Assembly (NCBI GenBank): GCA_919902775.1
Contig: CAKKRJ010000003.1
Location: 248,001-312,000 of the forward strand
Direction: 5' to 3'
Source of the DNA: Burkholderiaceae bacterium
GTDB taxonomy: Bacteria > Pseudomonadota > Gammaproteobacteria > Burkholderiales > Burkholderiaceae_C
DNA length: 64,000 nt
The position numbers and the translations under genes are program-made. Position 1 is the first letter of the stretch, and every line of letters begins with the position of its first letter. A model generated the notes under the pieces. That model was given only the letters and a program-made list of their open reading frames with translations. It made no database searches and had not been told where the DNA came from. This document shows positions 1-11,940 of the stretch, piece after piece.

Positions 1-983
1 TTCGGCACCGGCAGCATGCTCCAAAGGCCGCGGCGCAGCCCCAGCACCATCAGGATGATCAGGGGCCCAAGCACCATCGGCCAATGTTCGGTCCAAGCCT
101 TGAGCACTTCTTCGAGCAGCAACAAGCCGATCGCGCCAACGATCGGGCCGATGATCGTGCCCACGCCGCCCAGAACGACCATCACGATCAGTTCGCCGGA
201 AACGGTCCATTCCAGATAGGCGGGCGAGACGAACCCGGTGAGATTGGCGAGGAAGAAACCGGCCACGGCGCAGACCATGGCCGACAGCACGTAAGCCGTC
301 AAGCGGTAGGGCAGTGCGTGGGTTCCCACTGCACTCACGCGCCGTTCATTGATGCGTGAAGCCCGCAGCACCAGTCCAAAACGGGCACCGACGAGCCGGT
401 AGGTGCCGTAGGCCGCAGCGCCCAAGCAGGCCAGCAGGGCGTAGTACAGCGCCGTGCGGTTGCCGGTGAGCACGCCAAAGTCACTCAGTTGCTCCAAGCG
501 CATCCCCTCGTCGCCACCATAGCTTTTCAGGCTGACGAACAGGTAGTAAAAGAGTTGCGCGAAGGCCAGCGTGATCATGATGAAAGCGATGCCATGCGTG
601 CGCAGGGCCACCCAGCCCACGGCCGTCGCAATGACCGCGGTGATGGCCACGATCGCGATCAGTTGCAGCCAACCCGAGTCGACCCCGGCGGTGTGCAACA
701 ACACCACCAGGTAGGCGCCCAGACCCAGGTACATCGAATGGCCCATGCTCACCATGCCGCCGAAGCCCAGCGCGATGTTCAGCCCGAGCGCCGCCAGCGC
801 GAAGACCAGGATGCGCGAGCTGATCGTCAGCACATGGGGGTCGCCTGCCATGCTTGCGTAAACAGGCACCGCGAGCAGGACCAGCGCCAAAAGCCCGATG
901 GTCACGGTTGTGAGCAGCGGTCGTTCTGAGGGGGTTGGCAAGGCCTTGCCGACAGAGGTTTCAGTCACAGGAGTGGGGGTCAT
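1..983 (-). CDS. livM: Branched-chain amino acid type ABC transporter permease, LivM-like (3' end outside window)
   Basis: This is one of the two inner-membrane permeases of a Liv/HAAT-type importer. Translating the minus strand from the ATG at 983 gives 327 uninterrupted codons running off the left edge. The protein has an N-terminal hydrophobic segment, then the LivM-like stretch ALGLNIALGFGGMVSMGHS, several membrane segments and the loop VVLGGVGTIIGPIVGA typical of this family. The start overlaps the livH stop (ATGA), so the two are translationally coupled. The ATPase genes livG and livF are not seen and would lie beyond position 1. In this family the ligand can be an aromatic acid or amide as well as an amino acid, so the substrate is open. 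Confidence 0.9.
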   Translation of the reverse strand, partial: MTPTPVTETSVGKALPTPSERPLLTTVTIGLLALVLLAVPVYASMAGDPHVLTISSRILVFALAALGLNIALGFGGMVSMGHSMYLGLGAYLVVLLHTAGVDSGWLQLIAIVAITAVIATAVGWVALRTHGIAFIMITLAFAQLFYYLFVSLKSYGGDEGMRLEQLSDFGVLTGNRTALYYALLACLGAAAYGTYRLVGARFGLVLRASRINERRVSAVGTHALPYRLTAYVLSAMVCAVAGFFLANLTGFVSPAYLEWTVSGELIVMVVLGGVGTIIGPIVGAIGLLLLEEVLKAWTEHWPMVLGPLIILMVLGLRRGLWSMLPVP

Positions 984-1900
984 GCGTGTTGTACCGGGAA
1001 GAGCCCTTCAGGCTTGAGCGCGAGGACGGCGGCCATCAAAACATACACACCCACCGACGCGATCGCCGGGCCCACTGCGGCGGCCACGGTGGGGTCAAAA
1101 AGCTGGAACAGCAAGGCCGGCAGCACGGCGCGGCCCAGCGTGTCGACCACGCCGACAACCAAGGCGCCGAGCAGGGCACCGCGGATTGAGCCGATGCCGC
1201 CAATCACGATCACGATCAAGGTCAGGATCAGGATCGGCTCACCCATACCGGGCTGAATCGACAGGATCGGTCCCGCCATCGCACCGGCCAGACCGGCCAG
1301 TGCGGCACCGAGCGCGAAGATGAAGGTCGTCAGCCAGCCGATGTTGATGCCCAGTGCCGCCACCATGGTGCGGTTGCTGGCGCCTGCGCGGATCAGCATG
1401 CCCACACGGGTGCGGTCGATCAGCAGATGCAGGCCCAAGGCCACCAACAAACCGACGACGATGATGGCGATGCGGTAGGTCGGGTAGTTGATGCCCATGA
1501 CCGAGACCGATTGTGAGAGCCAGTCCGGCGCCTCCATGTACAGCGGTGCACTGCCCCAGAACAGGCGCACCGCCCCATTTGCAAACAGGATCAAACCAAA
1601 GGTGGCCAGCACCTGGTCCAGGTGGTCGCGTCGGTACAAATGCGCCAGCGCAATCCGGTCGAGCAGCACCGCCAGCACAAACATGCCCAGCACGGCGGCC
1701 AGCAGCGAGAGAAAGAAGGAATCCGTCACGCCATAGGCGAGCGCGGCAAAGTACGCGCCCATCATGTACAGCGAGCCATGTGCCAGGTTGATGAAATTCA
1801 TGATGCCAAACACGAGCGTGAGCCCGGCCGCCATCAGGAACAGCATCATGCCCAGCTGCAGCCCGTTCAGCAGTTGGATGAAAAACAGCGTGAGCGTCAT
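980..1900 (-). CDS. livH: Branched-chain amino acid type ABC transporter permease, LivH-like
   Basis: A 306-residue inner-membrane permease that partners the downstream LivM-like protein. It starts MTLTLFFIQLLNGLQLGMML and carries the LivH hallmark NFINLAHGSLYMMGAY near residues 35-50, then the loop VIVIGGIGSIRGALLGALVVG near residues 230-250. Length and predicted helices fit the family. Its ATG overlaps the stop of the upstream hydrolase by 4 bases and its own stop overlaps livM, so hydrolase, livH and livM form one tightly packed operon. The substrate is not readable from the sequence. The neighbouring oxygenase genes suggest an aromatic or amide compound (inference). Confidence 0.92.
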   Translation of the reverse strand: MTLTLFFIQLLNGLQLGMMLFLMAAGLTLVFGIMNFINLAHGSLYMMGAYFAALAYGVTDSFFLSLLAAVLGMFVLAVLLDRIALAHLYRRDHLDQVLATFGLILFANGAVRLFWGSAPLYMEAPDWLSQSVSVMGINYPTYRIAIIVVGLLVALGLHLLIDRTRVGMLIRAGASNRTMVAALGINIGWLTTFIFALGAALAGLAGAMAGPILSIQPGMGEPILILTLIVIVIGGIGSIRGALLGALVVGVVDTLGRAVLPALLFQLFDPTVAAAVGPAIASVGVYVLMAAVLALKPEGLFPVQHA

Positions 1901-2778
1901 GGAATCTCCGTCGTGTCGGGGGTCAAGCCCATCTGCTGAAACACGGCCTGGGTGAGCGGGCTGGCCGGGTCGTTCAGATGCAAGATGATGTCGAAGTGGT
2001 TGCTGCCCGGCATCGGCACATGCGCACCGGCAAAGCCACGGGCCTGCCAGGCCCTCAGATAGTTGTCGGACTGGCGCATGAACTCAGCCGTTTCGCTCTC
2101 GCCATACGACACGATCAGCGGACAGCCGGTGTGCGGCAGATGCGCCATCGGGCTGTTGCGCCGTGCGTCTTCGGGCGTGAGCTTCATCCAGCCATTGACC
2201 TGCGTGTGCACGATGGGTTCGAGATCAAACAAGCCGCTCAAGGCGACGGCCCCGCGCACCACGTCGGGCGGCACACCATGCGCCGCCTGCCAGCCCCCGG
2301 CCAACAGCATTCCCACCAGATGCCCGCCGGCCGAGCTGCCGCACACATGGATGCGGAGCGGGTCGCCGCCGTAGGCGCCGATATGGCGGTGCACCCAAGC
2401 CAGTGCCCGGCGGTTCTGCTCGACGATGCGGTCCAGCGTGGCCGCAGGCGCCAGCGAATAGTTGAGCGCCACCACGGTCGCGCCCGCGCGGGTGAAGGCC
2501 GGTGCCATGAAACTCGAGTCGTCCTTGGACAGCAGGCGCCAGTAGCCCCCGTGCACGAACACGAAGACCGGCGCGTTGGGCACCGACGCCGGGAAAATGT
2601 CCAGTGTCTCGTCGCCATGCGGCCCATAGGCCACATCGAGTGCGCAGGGCAGCGCGGCCCGGGCCGCCGCGCTGCCTTCTGCATAGCGTCGCAAAAAGGG
2701 ACCGATGTCCCCCACCGTGCCGCGTGCGTCGTACTGCACCTCGAGCGCAGCCTGGTCGTAGTCACGGTAAATCGGCAC
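1897..2778 (-). CDS. Alpha/beta hydrolase, arylformamidase/esterase-like
   Basis: A 293-residue cytoplasmic serine hydrolase. The oxyanion-hole motif HGGYW is at residues 76-80, the nucleophile elbow GSSAG at 147-151 (Ser149), and a C-terminal GSNHFD supplies the likely catalytic His. HGGYW is characteristic of the kynurenine-formamidase (AFMID-like) and related esterase branch. The start codon is GTG at 2778; no in-frame ATG lies nearby and the ribosome site is poor. The gene sits between the binding-protein gene and livH of a Liv-type importer, overlapping livH by 4 bases, which suggests that the hydrolase acts on the imported compound. With a 3-hydroxyanthranilate dioxygenase encoded upstream, hydrolysis of an aryl amide or formamide is attractive, but a simple esterase is not excluded. 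Confidence 0.75.
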   Translation of the reverse strand: MPIYRDYDQAALEVQYDARGTVGDIGPFLRRYAEGSAAARAALPCALDVAYGPHGDETLDIFPASVPNAPVFVFVHGGYWRLLSKDDSSFMAPAFTRAGATVVALNYSLAPAATLDRIVEQNRRALAWVHRHIGAYGGDPLRIHVCGSSAGGHLVGMLLAGGWQAAHGVPPDVVRGAVALSGLFDLEPIVHTQVNGWMKLTPEDARRNSPMAHLPHTGCPLIVSYGESETAEFMRQSDNYLRAWQARGFAGAHVPMPGSNHFDIILHLNDPASPLTQAVFQQMGLTPDTTEIP

Positions 2779-2800
2779 GGCGCGCTACTCAGTTATCAGC

Positions 2801-3964
2801 TCAGTTGAGCTTGCACTGTTTGATGGCTTCTCCGCGGACCTGGATCTCGATCTTGCCTTTGGTCACAAAGGCAGCACCGCTGTCGTCCTTGGCCACATCG
2901 ACGCGGTAAAAGCCCGCTTGCGGAAACTGGTTGCTGCGGAACTTGAAAGGACCCCGCACCGACTTGAAGTCAGCCGCCTTCAGAGCGGTGTGCAAGGCAG
3001 CGGTGTTCGCCGGATTGCCCTTGACCTTTTGCAGTGCCGAGTCGAGCAGATTGGCCGCGTCATACGACTGCGCGGCGTACAAAGACGGCAGACGGTTGTA
3101 CTTTTTCTGGAAGGCGGCCACGAATTGCTTGTTCTGTGCATTGTCCAGATCGGGCGAATAAGGCGAGCTGGTGATGGCGCCCACAGCCAAGCCCTTGAGC
3201 GCTGGCAAGGTGGTGCCGTCGATGGCCGACACCGAGAGCAGCGGCACAGTGCCGAGCAAGCCGGCCTGGCGGTATTGCTTGACAAAGTTGATGCCCATGC
3301 CGCCTGGGTAGAACACGTAGACAGCGTCGGGTTTGGCGGCCTGCAATTGGGCCAGCTCGGCCGAGTAGTCGGGCTGGTTGATCTGGGTGTAGACCTCACC
3401 GGCGATGGCACCTTTGAAATCGCGTTTGAAGCCGGTCAGCGCATCCTTACCTGCCTGGTAATTGGGCGCCATGATGTACATCTTCTTGTAGCCCAGGTTG
3501 GTCGCCAGCTGGCCACCGGCCTCGTGCAGTTCATCGTTCTCCCACGAGGTGGAAAAGAAGTTTGCCGAACAGGCTGCGCCAGCGATCGGTGCCGGGCCGG
3601 CGTTGGAGCCGATCAGCAATACGTTGGCGTCGGTGATGGGCTTGTGGATGGCCATCATCACGTTGGAAAAGGTCACGCCGGTGATGATCGAGACTTTGTC
3701 GCGCTCGATCAACTTTTGCGCAAGCTGCACGCCCAGGTCGGGTTTCAACTGGTCGTCTTCCTTGATCACCTCCACCCCCACACCGCCGAGCTTGCCGCCC
3801 TTTTGCTCAAGTGCGAGCATGAAGGCGTCGTACTGGTCCTGGCCGAGCGCAGCAGCAGGGCCTGAGAGGGTGCCGATGAAACCGATCTTGACCTGCGACC
3901 AAGCGCTGACGCTGGTCAGCACCAGCGCCATCGAGGCGAGTCCGTAACGGATTGATTTTTTCAT
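2801..3964 (-). CDS. ABC transporter substrate-binding protein, LivK/HAAT family
   Basis: A periplasmic binding protein of 387 residues. I chose the ATG at 3964, which follows an AAGGAGA-like ribosome site and opens with a clear signal peptide (MKKSIRYGLASMALVLTSVS, cleavage after SAWS). The mature part begins VKIGFIGTLSGPAAALGQDQ, the usual start of the Peripla_BP_6 fold. A longer frame to 4060 exists but would bury the signal peptide. It lies between the reductase gene and the hydrolase/livHM genes on the same strand, so it is probably the receptor of the LivHM importer. The ligand is unknown. Confidence 0.9.
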   Translation of the reverse strand: MKKSIRYGLASMALVLTSVSAWSQVKIGFIGTLSGPAAALGQDQYDAFMLALEQKGGKLGGVGVEVIKEDDQLKPDLGVQLAQKLIERDKVSIITGVTFSNVMMAIHKPITDANVLLIGSNAGPAPIAGAACSANFFSTSWENDELHEAGGQLATNLGYKKMYIMAPNYQAGKDALTGFKRDFKGAIAGEVYTQINQPDYSAELAQLQAAKPDAVYVFYPGGMGINFVKQYRQAGLLGTVPLLSVSAIDGTTLPALKGLAVGAITSSPYSPDLDNAQNKQFVAAFQKKYNRLPSLYAAQSYDAANLLDSALQKVKGNPANTAALHTALKAADFKSVRGPFKFRSNQFPQAGFYRVDVAKDDSGAAFVTKGKIEIQVRGEAIKQCKLN

Positions 3965-4014
3965 GATGTCTGTCTCCTTGGTTGTAAAACGGTTCACAGT
4001 GTCTTCTTTTTTGG

Positions 4015-5010
4015 CTACAGGTCCAACACCAACAGCGGTGAGTGCGAGCGCGAGCAGCACGGCAGCATCTGGTCTTTGCGCTGCTTTTCAGCAGGTGTCA
4101 AAAAGAGATCCCTGTGATCGGGGTCGCCGACCAGCACCCGGGTCAGGCAGGTGCCGCACACCCCTTGCTCGCAGGAAGTCTCCACCACAACGCCGGCATC
4201 GGCCAGCGCCTCGGTGACTGTCTGGCTGGACGACACGTCAATGATCTGCCCCGAACTGGCGATCTGGACCTGAAACGGCGTGTCCGCGTCTGAAGCGCCG
4301 ATGTCGCCTGTGAAAAATTCAAAGTGCAGACGCGCTTCGTCCCAGCCACCTGAGCGCGCGGCGCCGAGCACGGCGTCCATGAACCCTTTGGGACCGCAGA
4401 CATAGAGGTGCGTGCCGGGCCGAGCCCCGGCCAGCAGTGCCCCAATGTCCAGCTTTTGTGCGTCTGCGCCGTCGTCGAAATGACACAGCACGCGCGAGGA
4501 AAAATCAGCAGCGGCCAGGCGCGCGTGAAACGCCGCCCTCGCGCGCGAACGGGCGCAAACATGCAATTCGAACGACGCCCCCGCAGCCGTCAATGCCTCG
4601 GCCATGGCCAGCAGCGGCGTGATGCCGATACCGCCGGCCAGCAGCAGGCTGTGCTCGGCCTGGGGCGCGAGTGCGAAGTGGTTTTTGGGTGCGCTGATGC
4701 GCAAAAGGGCGCCCGCAGCCACCTCTTCGTGCATGGCGTGCGAGCCTCCGCGCGAGGCGGGCTCGTGCAACACCGCGATCAGGTAACGGTGGCGTTCGCT
4801 GGGGGCGTTGCACAAGGAATAAGGGCGCACCAGCCCATTGGGCAGGTGCACATCGATGTGCGCACCGGCTGTGAAGGCGGGCAGATCCTGCCCTTCGGGG
4901 TGCACCAATTCGAACGCGCAAATGCCTTCGGCCTCCTGACAGCGGGCGGCCACACGCACGGCCAAAGTCGAAGAACCCATGACGGGCGCTGATGCCTGTT
5001 CAAGCGGCAT
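4015..5010 (-). CDS. Phthalate/vanillate-type oxygenase reductase (FMN, NAD and plant-type 2Fe-2S)
   Basis: A 331-residue electron-transfer protein of the PDR/VanB family. The N-terminal ferredoxin-reductase barrel contains RPYSLCNAP for flavin binding. The middle NAD(P)-binding part contains LLLAGGIGITPLLAMAEAL, and the C-terminal ferredoxin domain holds the cysteines CEQGVCGTC with a later Cys before the end. It passes electrons from NAD(P)H to the Rieske oxygenase encoded just upstream, whose stop codon lies inside this gene's first codons (11-base overlap). A second ATG at 4980 is possible. The family is established; the substrate of the oxygenase pair is not known. Confidence 0.9.
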   Translation of the reverse strand: MPLEQASAPVMGSSTLAVRVAARCQEAEGICAFELVHPEGQDLPAFTAGAHIDVHLPNGLVRPYSLCNAPSERHRYLIAVLHEPASRGGSHAMHEEVAAGALLRISAPKNHFALAPQAEHSLLLAGGIGITPLLAMAEALTAAGASFELHVCARSRARAAFHARLAAADFSSRVLCHFDDGADAQKLDIGALLAGARPGTHLYVCGPKGFMDAVLGAARSGGWDEARLHFEFFTGDIGASDADTPFQVQIASSGQIIDVSSSQTVTEALADAGVVVETSCEQGVCGTCLTRVLVGDPDHRDLFLTPAEKQRKDQMLPCCSRSHSPLLVLDL

Positions 5011-6040
5011 GGCCGCCTTCGCTCATGCGCGCCAAGGTGCGGCGCATGTGCACGCGGGCCGAATCCGAGACGATGTTCACCAGCCCCTCTTCGCCGCCGG
5101 TGCGGTCCAGGATGTTTTGCTGCGCCTCGATCATGCGCTTGTCTTCCTGGAAGGCGGTGTGTACCTGGTCAAAGAGCTGTTCGGTGGCGCTCGGGTCGTC
5201 CTGGCGGTATCCGTTGGCCGCTGACCAAAAGTAAAAACAACTGTTGTCGGTTTCTGGCGTCAGGCAATGCAGGATGCGCAAAGAAAAGCCGCCTTCCTGA
5301 TCGCGGTTTTCTTCGGCACCGCGCCCCACATCGAGCGCGCCGGTCCATTGCACGACACTGCCCGGGGCCACAAATTCGAAGTCCATCCAGCGGTCCACCG
5401 GGCCTTTGAAACCGACCGCTTTCACGTAGGTGGCCGGCGGGGTCGAGCCGGGCAACCAACGGATGAAGTGCAAGCCACTGTCCTTGGGGGTGACCGTCAT
5501 CTTGGCTTGCACATGCGCCTGCGGGTTGCCTCCGATCGTGCTTTTGTGCACAAAGGCCAGGTGCGTCAAGTCCATCAGGTTTTCAAGCAAGAGCCGGTAG
5601 TCGGCCTTGACGTGGTACATGTGGCTTTTGAAGGGCCATTTTTTAGGTTGGTTGTGGTACGGGTAGGGCAGGATCTTGCTGCGATCGGCCAGCGCCGCGT
5701 CGCCGATCCAGACCCACACAATCGCATCGCGCTCTTCCACTGGGAAATTCCGCACTTGCATCTTGCTTGGGATCTTGTCTTGCCCGGGCACATGCACACA
5801 GGCACCACAGCCATTGAAGACCACACCGTGGTAACCGCAGCACAGGCCTTTGTCGGTCACCTCGCCCATGCTCAAAGGTGCGCCACGGTGGCAGCAACGG
5901 TCGAGCAAGGCCGAGACCTGGCCGCTTGAACGCTCGCGAAACAAGACGATGGGTTCGTTGCAAATGGTGCGTGCCAGAGGGGCATCACCGATCTCGCTGG
6001 CCCATGCCGCCATGTACCACTGGTTGCTTGGAAAGTTCAT
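5000..6040 (-). CDS. Rieske non-heme iron oxygenase, VanA-like catalytic subunit
   Basis: A 346-residue cytoplasmic oxygenase. The Rieske domain shows CCHRGAP near residue 48 and CCGYHG about 17 residues later, giving the two Cys and two His ligands of the 2Fe-2S centre. The mononuclear iron site shows LMDLTHLAFVH (two His ligands) in the C-terminal domain. It begins MNFPSNQWYMAAWASEIGD, as in vanillate O-demethylase and phthalate dioxygenase relatives, and a good AGGAG site precedes the ATG at 6040. Enzymes of this type demethylate methoxy-aromatics or hydroxylate aromatic or heteroaromatic acids. It is the first gene of the operon running down through the reductase to livM. Confidence 0.9.
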   Translation of the reverse strand: MNFPSNQWYMAAWASEIGDAPLARTICNEPIVLFRERSSGQVSALLDRCCHRGAPLSMGEVTDKGLCCGYHGVVFNGCGACVHVPGQDKIPSKMQVRNFPVEERDAIVWVWIGDAALADRSKILPYPYHNQPKKWPFKSHMYHVKADYRLLLENLMDLTHLAFVHKSTIGGNPQAHVQAKMTVTPKDSGLHFIRWLPGSTPPATYVKAVGFKGPVDRWMDFEFVAPGSVVQWTGALDVGRGAEENRDQEGGFSLRILHCLTPETDNSCFYFWSAANGYRQDDPSATEQLFDQVHTAFQEDKRMIEAQQNILDRTGGEEGLVNIVSDSARVHMRRTLARMSEGGHAA

Positions 6041-6340
6041 GTCCTTGACTCCTGAAAACAGTCAGATACCCACGGCTGCGTCATGAGGACACGCCGCTGG
6101 AGTGACAACGCCATGTTATGCGTGGAACCGCGTGAACCGATTAAGGAGTTACCCAGTGGATTTGTGGAATTAACTGAAGGTTTCATCAATGAAACTGGGC
6201 AATTCATGGCTGTGTCTTGAACCCAATGGCATGGCCTGGGATGCCTTCGTTGAAATTAAGAAATTCGTTTTTAAATTTTTGGAGCATCCGCTCTTGTTTC
6301 CAAGCCATGAAGGGCGTCAAGCCGTCATGTCATTCAAGTG
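6041..6340. other. Intergenic region upstream of the Rieske operon
   Basis: About 300 bases lie between the start of the Rieske oxygenase gene and the stop of the LysR gene, both on the minus strand. This space must hold the promoter of the oxygenase operon. It contains one clear inverted repeat at 6180-6195. An open frame on the plus strand from 6189 runs into the LysR gene in antisense and has no family features, so I do not call a gene here. Confidence 0.6.
6180..6195. promoter_or_regulatory. Perfect 7-2-7 inverted repeat, candidate operator of the Rieske operon
   Basis: The sequence GTTTCATCAATGAAAC is a perfect palindrome with 7-base arms and a 2-base centre. It sits about 140 bases upstream of the oxygenase start. 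Position and symmetry suit a regulator site, perhaps of the neighbouring LysR protein, although its core is not a classic T-N11-A box. Function is inferred. Confidence 0.35.
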
Positions 6341-7255
6341 TCAAGGACGCGCAGGGGTTTGTGCGGCCAATTTTTTGAATCTGTTCAAGAAGGATTCAGC
6401 AGAGTCTGACAATGGTTTGGCTGGTGCGTACAAGGTCACCACTTCACGGATGACCTGGGGGTTGGTCAAGGGTCTGGCCGCGATGCCTTGTATCCCGGCT
6501 CTGGCCAGGCTGTAGGCGGGCAACACCGACACGCCCAAGCCCGCACCGATCAAGCCCAAAGCCGTTTGGATGTTGGCCACCTCGTATTCCAGCCGGAATT
6601 GCCCGGCCCAGCGTTGCATGGGCTTTTCCAGCAAAGTGCGCAGCCCGGTGCCAGGCTTGAGCAAGATCAGCGGAAACTCCACCAGATCGGCCCACTCCAC
6701 GCTGTCCATGGCGGCCAGCGCATGCCCTTCGGGACACGCCACACACAGTGCATCCTGAAAAATAACTTCGGATTTCAGGTCCCTGTTTTCCTGATCGGAG
6801 GTACACACACCGATATCGGCTTGTCCCGAACGGACCGCTTCGGCCACATCGGCGACCGGCACATCCAGCAAGGCCACGCGCACGCCGGGAAAATCACTGC
6901 GAAATTGTGAGATGACCGCCGGCATCAGGCTGGCGGCCAGCAAGGGTGAGGTGGCAATCTTGAGCAGCTCGCCTTGTTTCAGATGCGTGGCCCGCAATAA
7001 ACGGACGGAGCTGTCGAGCTGGTCCAGGGTGTGCAAAGCCGTGGGCAGCAATTCAGTGCCTGCATCGGTCAGCATCACGCGGCGGGTGGTGCGCTCAAAA
7101 AGCCTGAGGCCCAGCTCCTCTTCGAGACTTCGGATCAACATGGACAGTGCCGAAGTGGTGAGGAACAGCTTTTCGGCCGCACGCGTCATGCTTTGCTCTT
7201 GTGCAACAAAACAAAACGCGCGCAACTGGCGCAAGGTCAAATGGGTGGATTGCAT
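6341..7255 (-). CDS. LysR family transcriptional regulator
   Basis: A 304-residue regulator with the usual N-terminal winged helix-turn-helix (LTLRQLRAFCFVAQEQSMTRAAEKL, residues 6-30) and a C-terminal effector-binding domain of the periplasmic-binding-protein fold. LysR proteins activate catabolic operons when the substrate or an intermediate binds. It lies between the Bug-protein gene and the Rieske operon, all on the minus strand, so it could control either or both. It is not divergent from a target gene, which is less typical for the family. The C-terminal part near residues 225-245 (VANIQTALGLIGAGLGVSVLP) is standard. Confidence 0.92.
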   Translation of the reverse strand: MQSTHLTLRQLRAFCFVAQEQSMTRAAEKLFLTTSALSMLIRSLEEELGLRLFERTTRRVMLTDAGTELLPTALHTLDQLDSSVRLLRATHLKQGELLKIATSPLLAASLMPAVISQFRSDFPGVRVALLDVPVADVAEAVRSGQADIGVCTSDQENRDLKSEVIFQDALCVACPEGHALAAMDSVEWADLVEFPLILLKPGTGLRTLLEKPMQRWAGQFRLEYEVANIQTALGLIGAGLGVSVLPAYSLARAGIQGIAARPLTNPQVIREVVTLYAPAKPLSDSAESFLNRFKKLAAQTPARP

Positions 7256-7389
7256 TGGGTGGATTGTCGGGCCATTTGAAGCGATGTATCAAGCGCACCA
7301 CACAACAGTGGGTTCCCCAACACGTCCCCCACTCAACACGCCAAGGGTGTGGCCTGCATCTGATGGCGCACCATGCCCTTGGCATGTGC

Positions 7390-8376
7390 TCACTCTGGCT
7401 GCATGCCGGTCGCTCGTGCAATGCGGGCATAACGGCTCGACAAATCGTTCAGGCGTTGTTGTGCGGCCGCACCGGTCAGACCTTCGTAAAACAAATCCAA
7501 GTTGGCCAGACGCGCCTGAATATCAGGGCGCTGGAAGGCTTCTGCCACGGCCTTTTGCAAGGTCTGAACGACCGCATCGGGTGTAGCACTGGGCACCATC
7601 ACGACATAGAGCACCTCGAGTTCCAGATCTTTCAGACCCAGCTCGGCAACGGTGGGCACATTGGGTGCCAGTTTGGAGCGCTGGCGACTGGTTACGGCCA
7701 GTGCATTGATCTTGCCCGCCTTGACATGCGGCAGCATTCCCGGCGTGGCCAGTACCCCCGCATCCACTTCACCGGAGAGAATGGCGGTCACTGCCGGGTT
7801 GTTGCCTTTGTAGGGCACATGCTGAACTTTGACGGTGGTTGCATCCGTGAAAATTTGCACAGCCAGATGACCCGGACTGCCATTGCCGCCACTGCTGAAA
7901 TTGAGAGTCCTGCTCTTGCCTGCGTCTACCAGCTCTTTCAGGGTCTTGATCTGGTTGCCGGGAAAACTTCCCATCAGCAGGCCTGACGAAGCCATGACCA
8001 TGACTGGCTTGAGATCGCTGGCCTTGAACGGCATGCTCTTGAAAATGTGCGGATTGACTGTGAAAGCGGTGTCAATACCAACCATGATGGTGTGACCATC
8101 GGCAGGACTTTTCGCCACCATATCCACACCGACGTTGCCTCCTGCACCCGGCTTATTTTCAACAATGAAGGTTTGCTTGAGCGTGTTTTGCAATGCCTCT
8201 GCCACCGTGCGCGCCAGGATGTCTGACGGGCCACCGGCAGGGAAATTGTTGATGATCTTGACCATTTTGGCCGGGTAAGGCTGCGCTTGGGCCTGTGCCA
8301 TGGCGGGTGCCGCGGCCCAAATTGTCACCAGTGCGCAAAACGTGATTTTCAAGCTTCGAAAAATGGAAAAGGTCAT
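7390..8376 (-). CDS. Bug/TctC-family tripartite tricarboxylate transporter substrate-binding protein
   Basis: A periplasmic solute-binding protein of 328 residues. The ATG at 8376 is preceded by AAAGGAGAC and starts a signal peptide ending AAPAMAQA. The mature protein has the Bug landmarks YPAKMVKIINNFPAGGPSDILAR and NKPGAGGNVGVDMVAKSPADGHT. Such proteins are greatly expanded in Burkholderiales and bind carboxylates, often aromatic or heterocyclic acids. No TctA/TctB membrane genes are in the window, so this is an orphan receptor. It follows the aspartate-dehydrogenase-family gene by 10 bases in the same operon. Confidence 0.92.
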   Translation of the reverse strand: MTFSIFRSLKITFCALVTIWAAAPAMAQAQAQPYPAKMVKIINNFPAGGPSDILARTVAEALQNTLKQTFIVENKPGAGGNVGVDMVAKSPADGHTIMVGIDTAFTVNPHIFKSMPFKASDLKPVMVMASSGLLMGSFPGNQIKTLKELVDAGKSRTLNFSSGGNGSPGHLAVQIFTDATTVKVQHVPYKGNNPAVTAILSGEVDAGVLATPGMLPHVKAGKINALAVTSRQRSKLAPNVPTVAELGLKDLELEVLYVVMVPSATPDAVVQTLQKAVAEAFQRPDIQARLANLDLFYEGLTGAAAQQRLNDLSSRYARIARATGMQPE

Positions 8377-8386
8377 GGTGTCTCCT

Positions 8387-11370
<2,984 letters not shown>

Positions 11371-11374
<4 letters not shown>

Positions 11375-11868
11375 GGCATGCCTGCCTTGCGCATCTCGGT
11401 CAGGCCTTCGCAGATGGCCTGCACGATGCCTTCGTAACCCGTGCACCGGCACAAATTGCCACCGATCGCATGGCGCACCCATTGCGGATCAATGGGTTCT
11501 TGCGCCGCTTGCGGCGCATCGGCCAAGGCCACCGCCCGCATCAAAAAACCTGGTGTGCAAAAACCGCATTGCAAGGCGTGGTGCTTGCTGAAGGCCTGCT
11601 GCATGGGGTGTAGCTGGTCAGGCGTTGCGGCCAGTCCTTCGACGGTTCGCACCGCACGGCCTTGCGCTTGCAGCACCAGCACATTGCACGACTTGACCGC
11701 TTGGCCATCCAGCTGCACCGTGCAGGCACCGCATTGGGCGGTGTCGCAGCCTTGGTGGGTGCCGCGCAGACCGAGCGCATCGCGCAGCCCGTCAATCAGC
11801 AAGGTCTGAGGTTCCAGCTGCAGCGCATGCCACTGGCCGTTGACCTGCAGTGGGACGGGGCCGCTCAT
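11371..11868 (-). CDS. Molybdenum hydroxylase 2Fe-2S subunit (CoxS-like)
   Basis: A 165-residue small subunit of a xanthine-dehydrogenase-type molybdenum hydroxylase. The plant-type cluster is seen as GCDTAQCGACTV with a preceding and a following Cys, and the second cluster as CGFCTPGFLMRA and CRCTGYEGIVQAI. Start at the ATG 11868, which has a GGGGAGGGTGA ribosome site; a frame 21 bases longer exists. It forms the electron chain from the Mo site to FAD with the CoxM-like and CoxL-like partners encoded on either side, although the large subunit is separated by the DapA-family gene. Confidence 0.93.
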
Positions 11869-11940
11869 GCGCTCACCCTCCCCACGCACAGCGCGGGGTC
11901 ATGACGGTTGTACAGACCTGCGGACTTCATGGCGTAGGCC

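Noticed and set aside
6189..6515. A 108-codon plus-strand frame between the Rieske and LysR genes
   Set aside because: More than half is antisense to LysR, there is no family similarity, and its ATG lies inside the inverted repeat.
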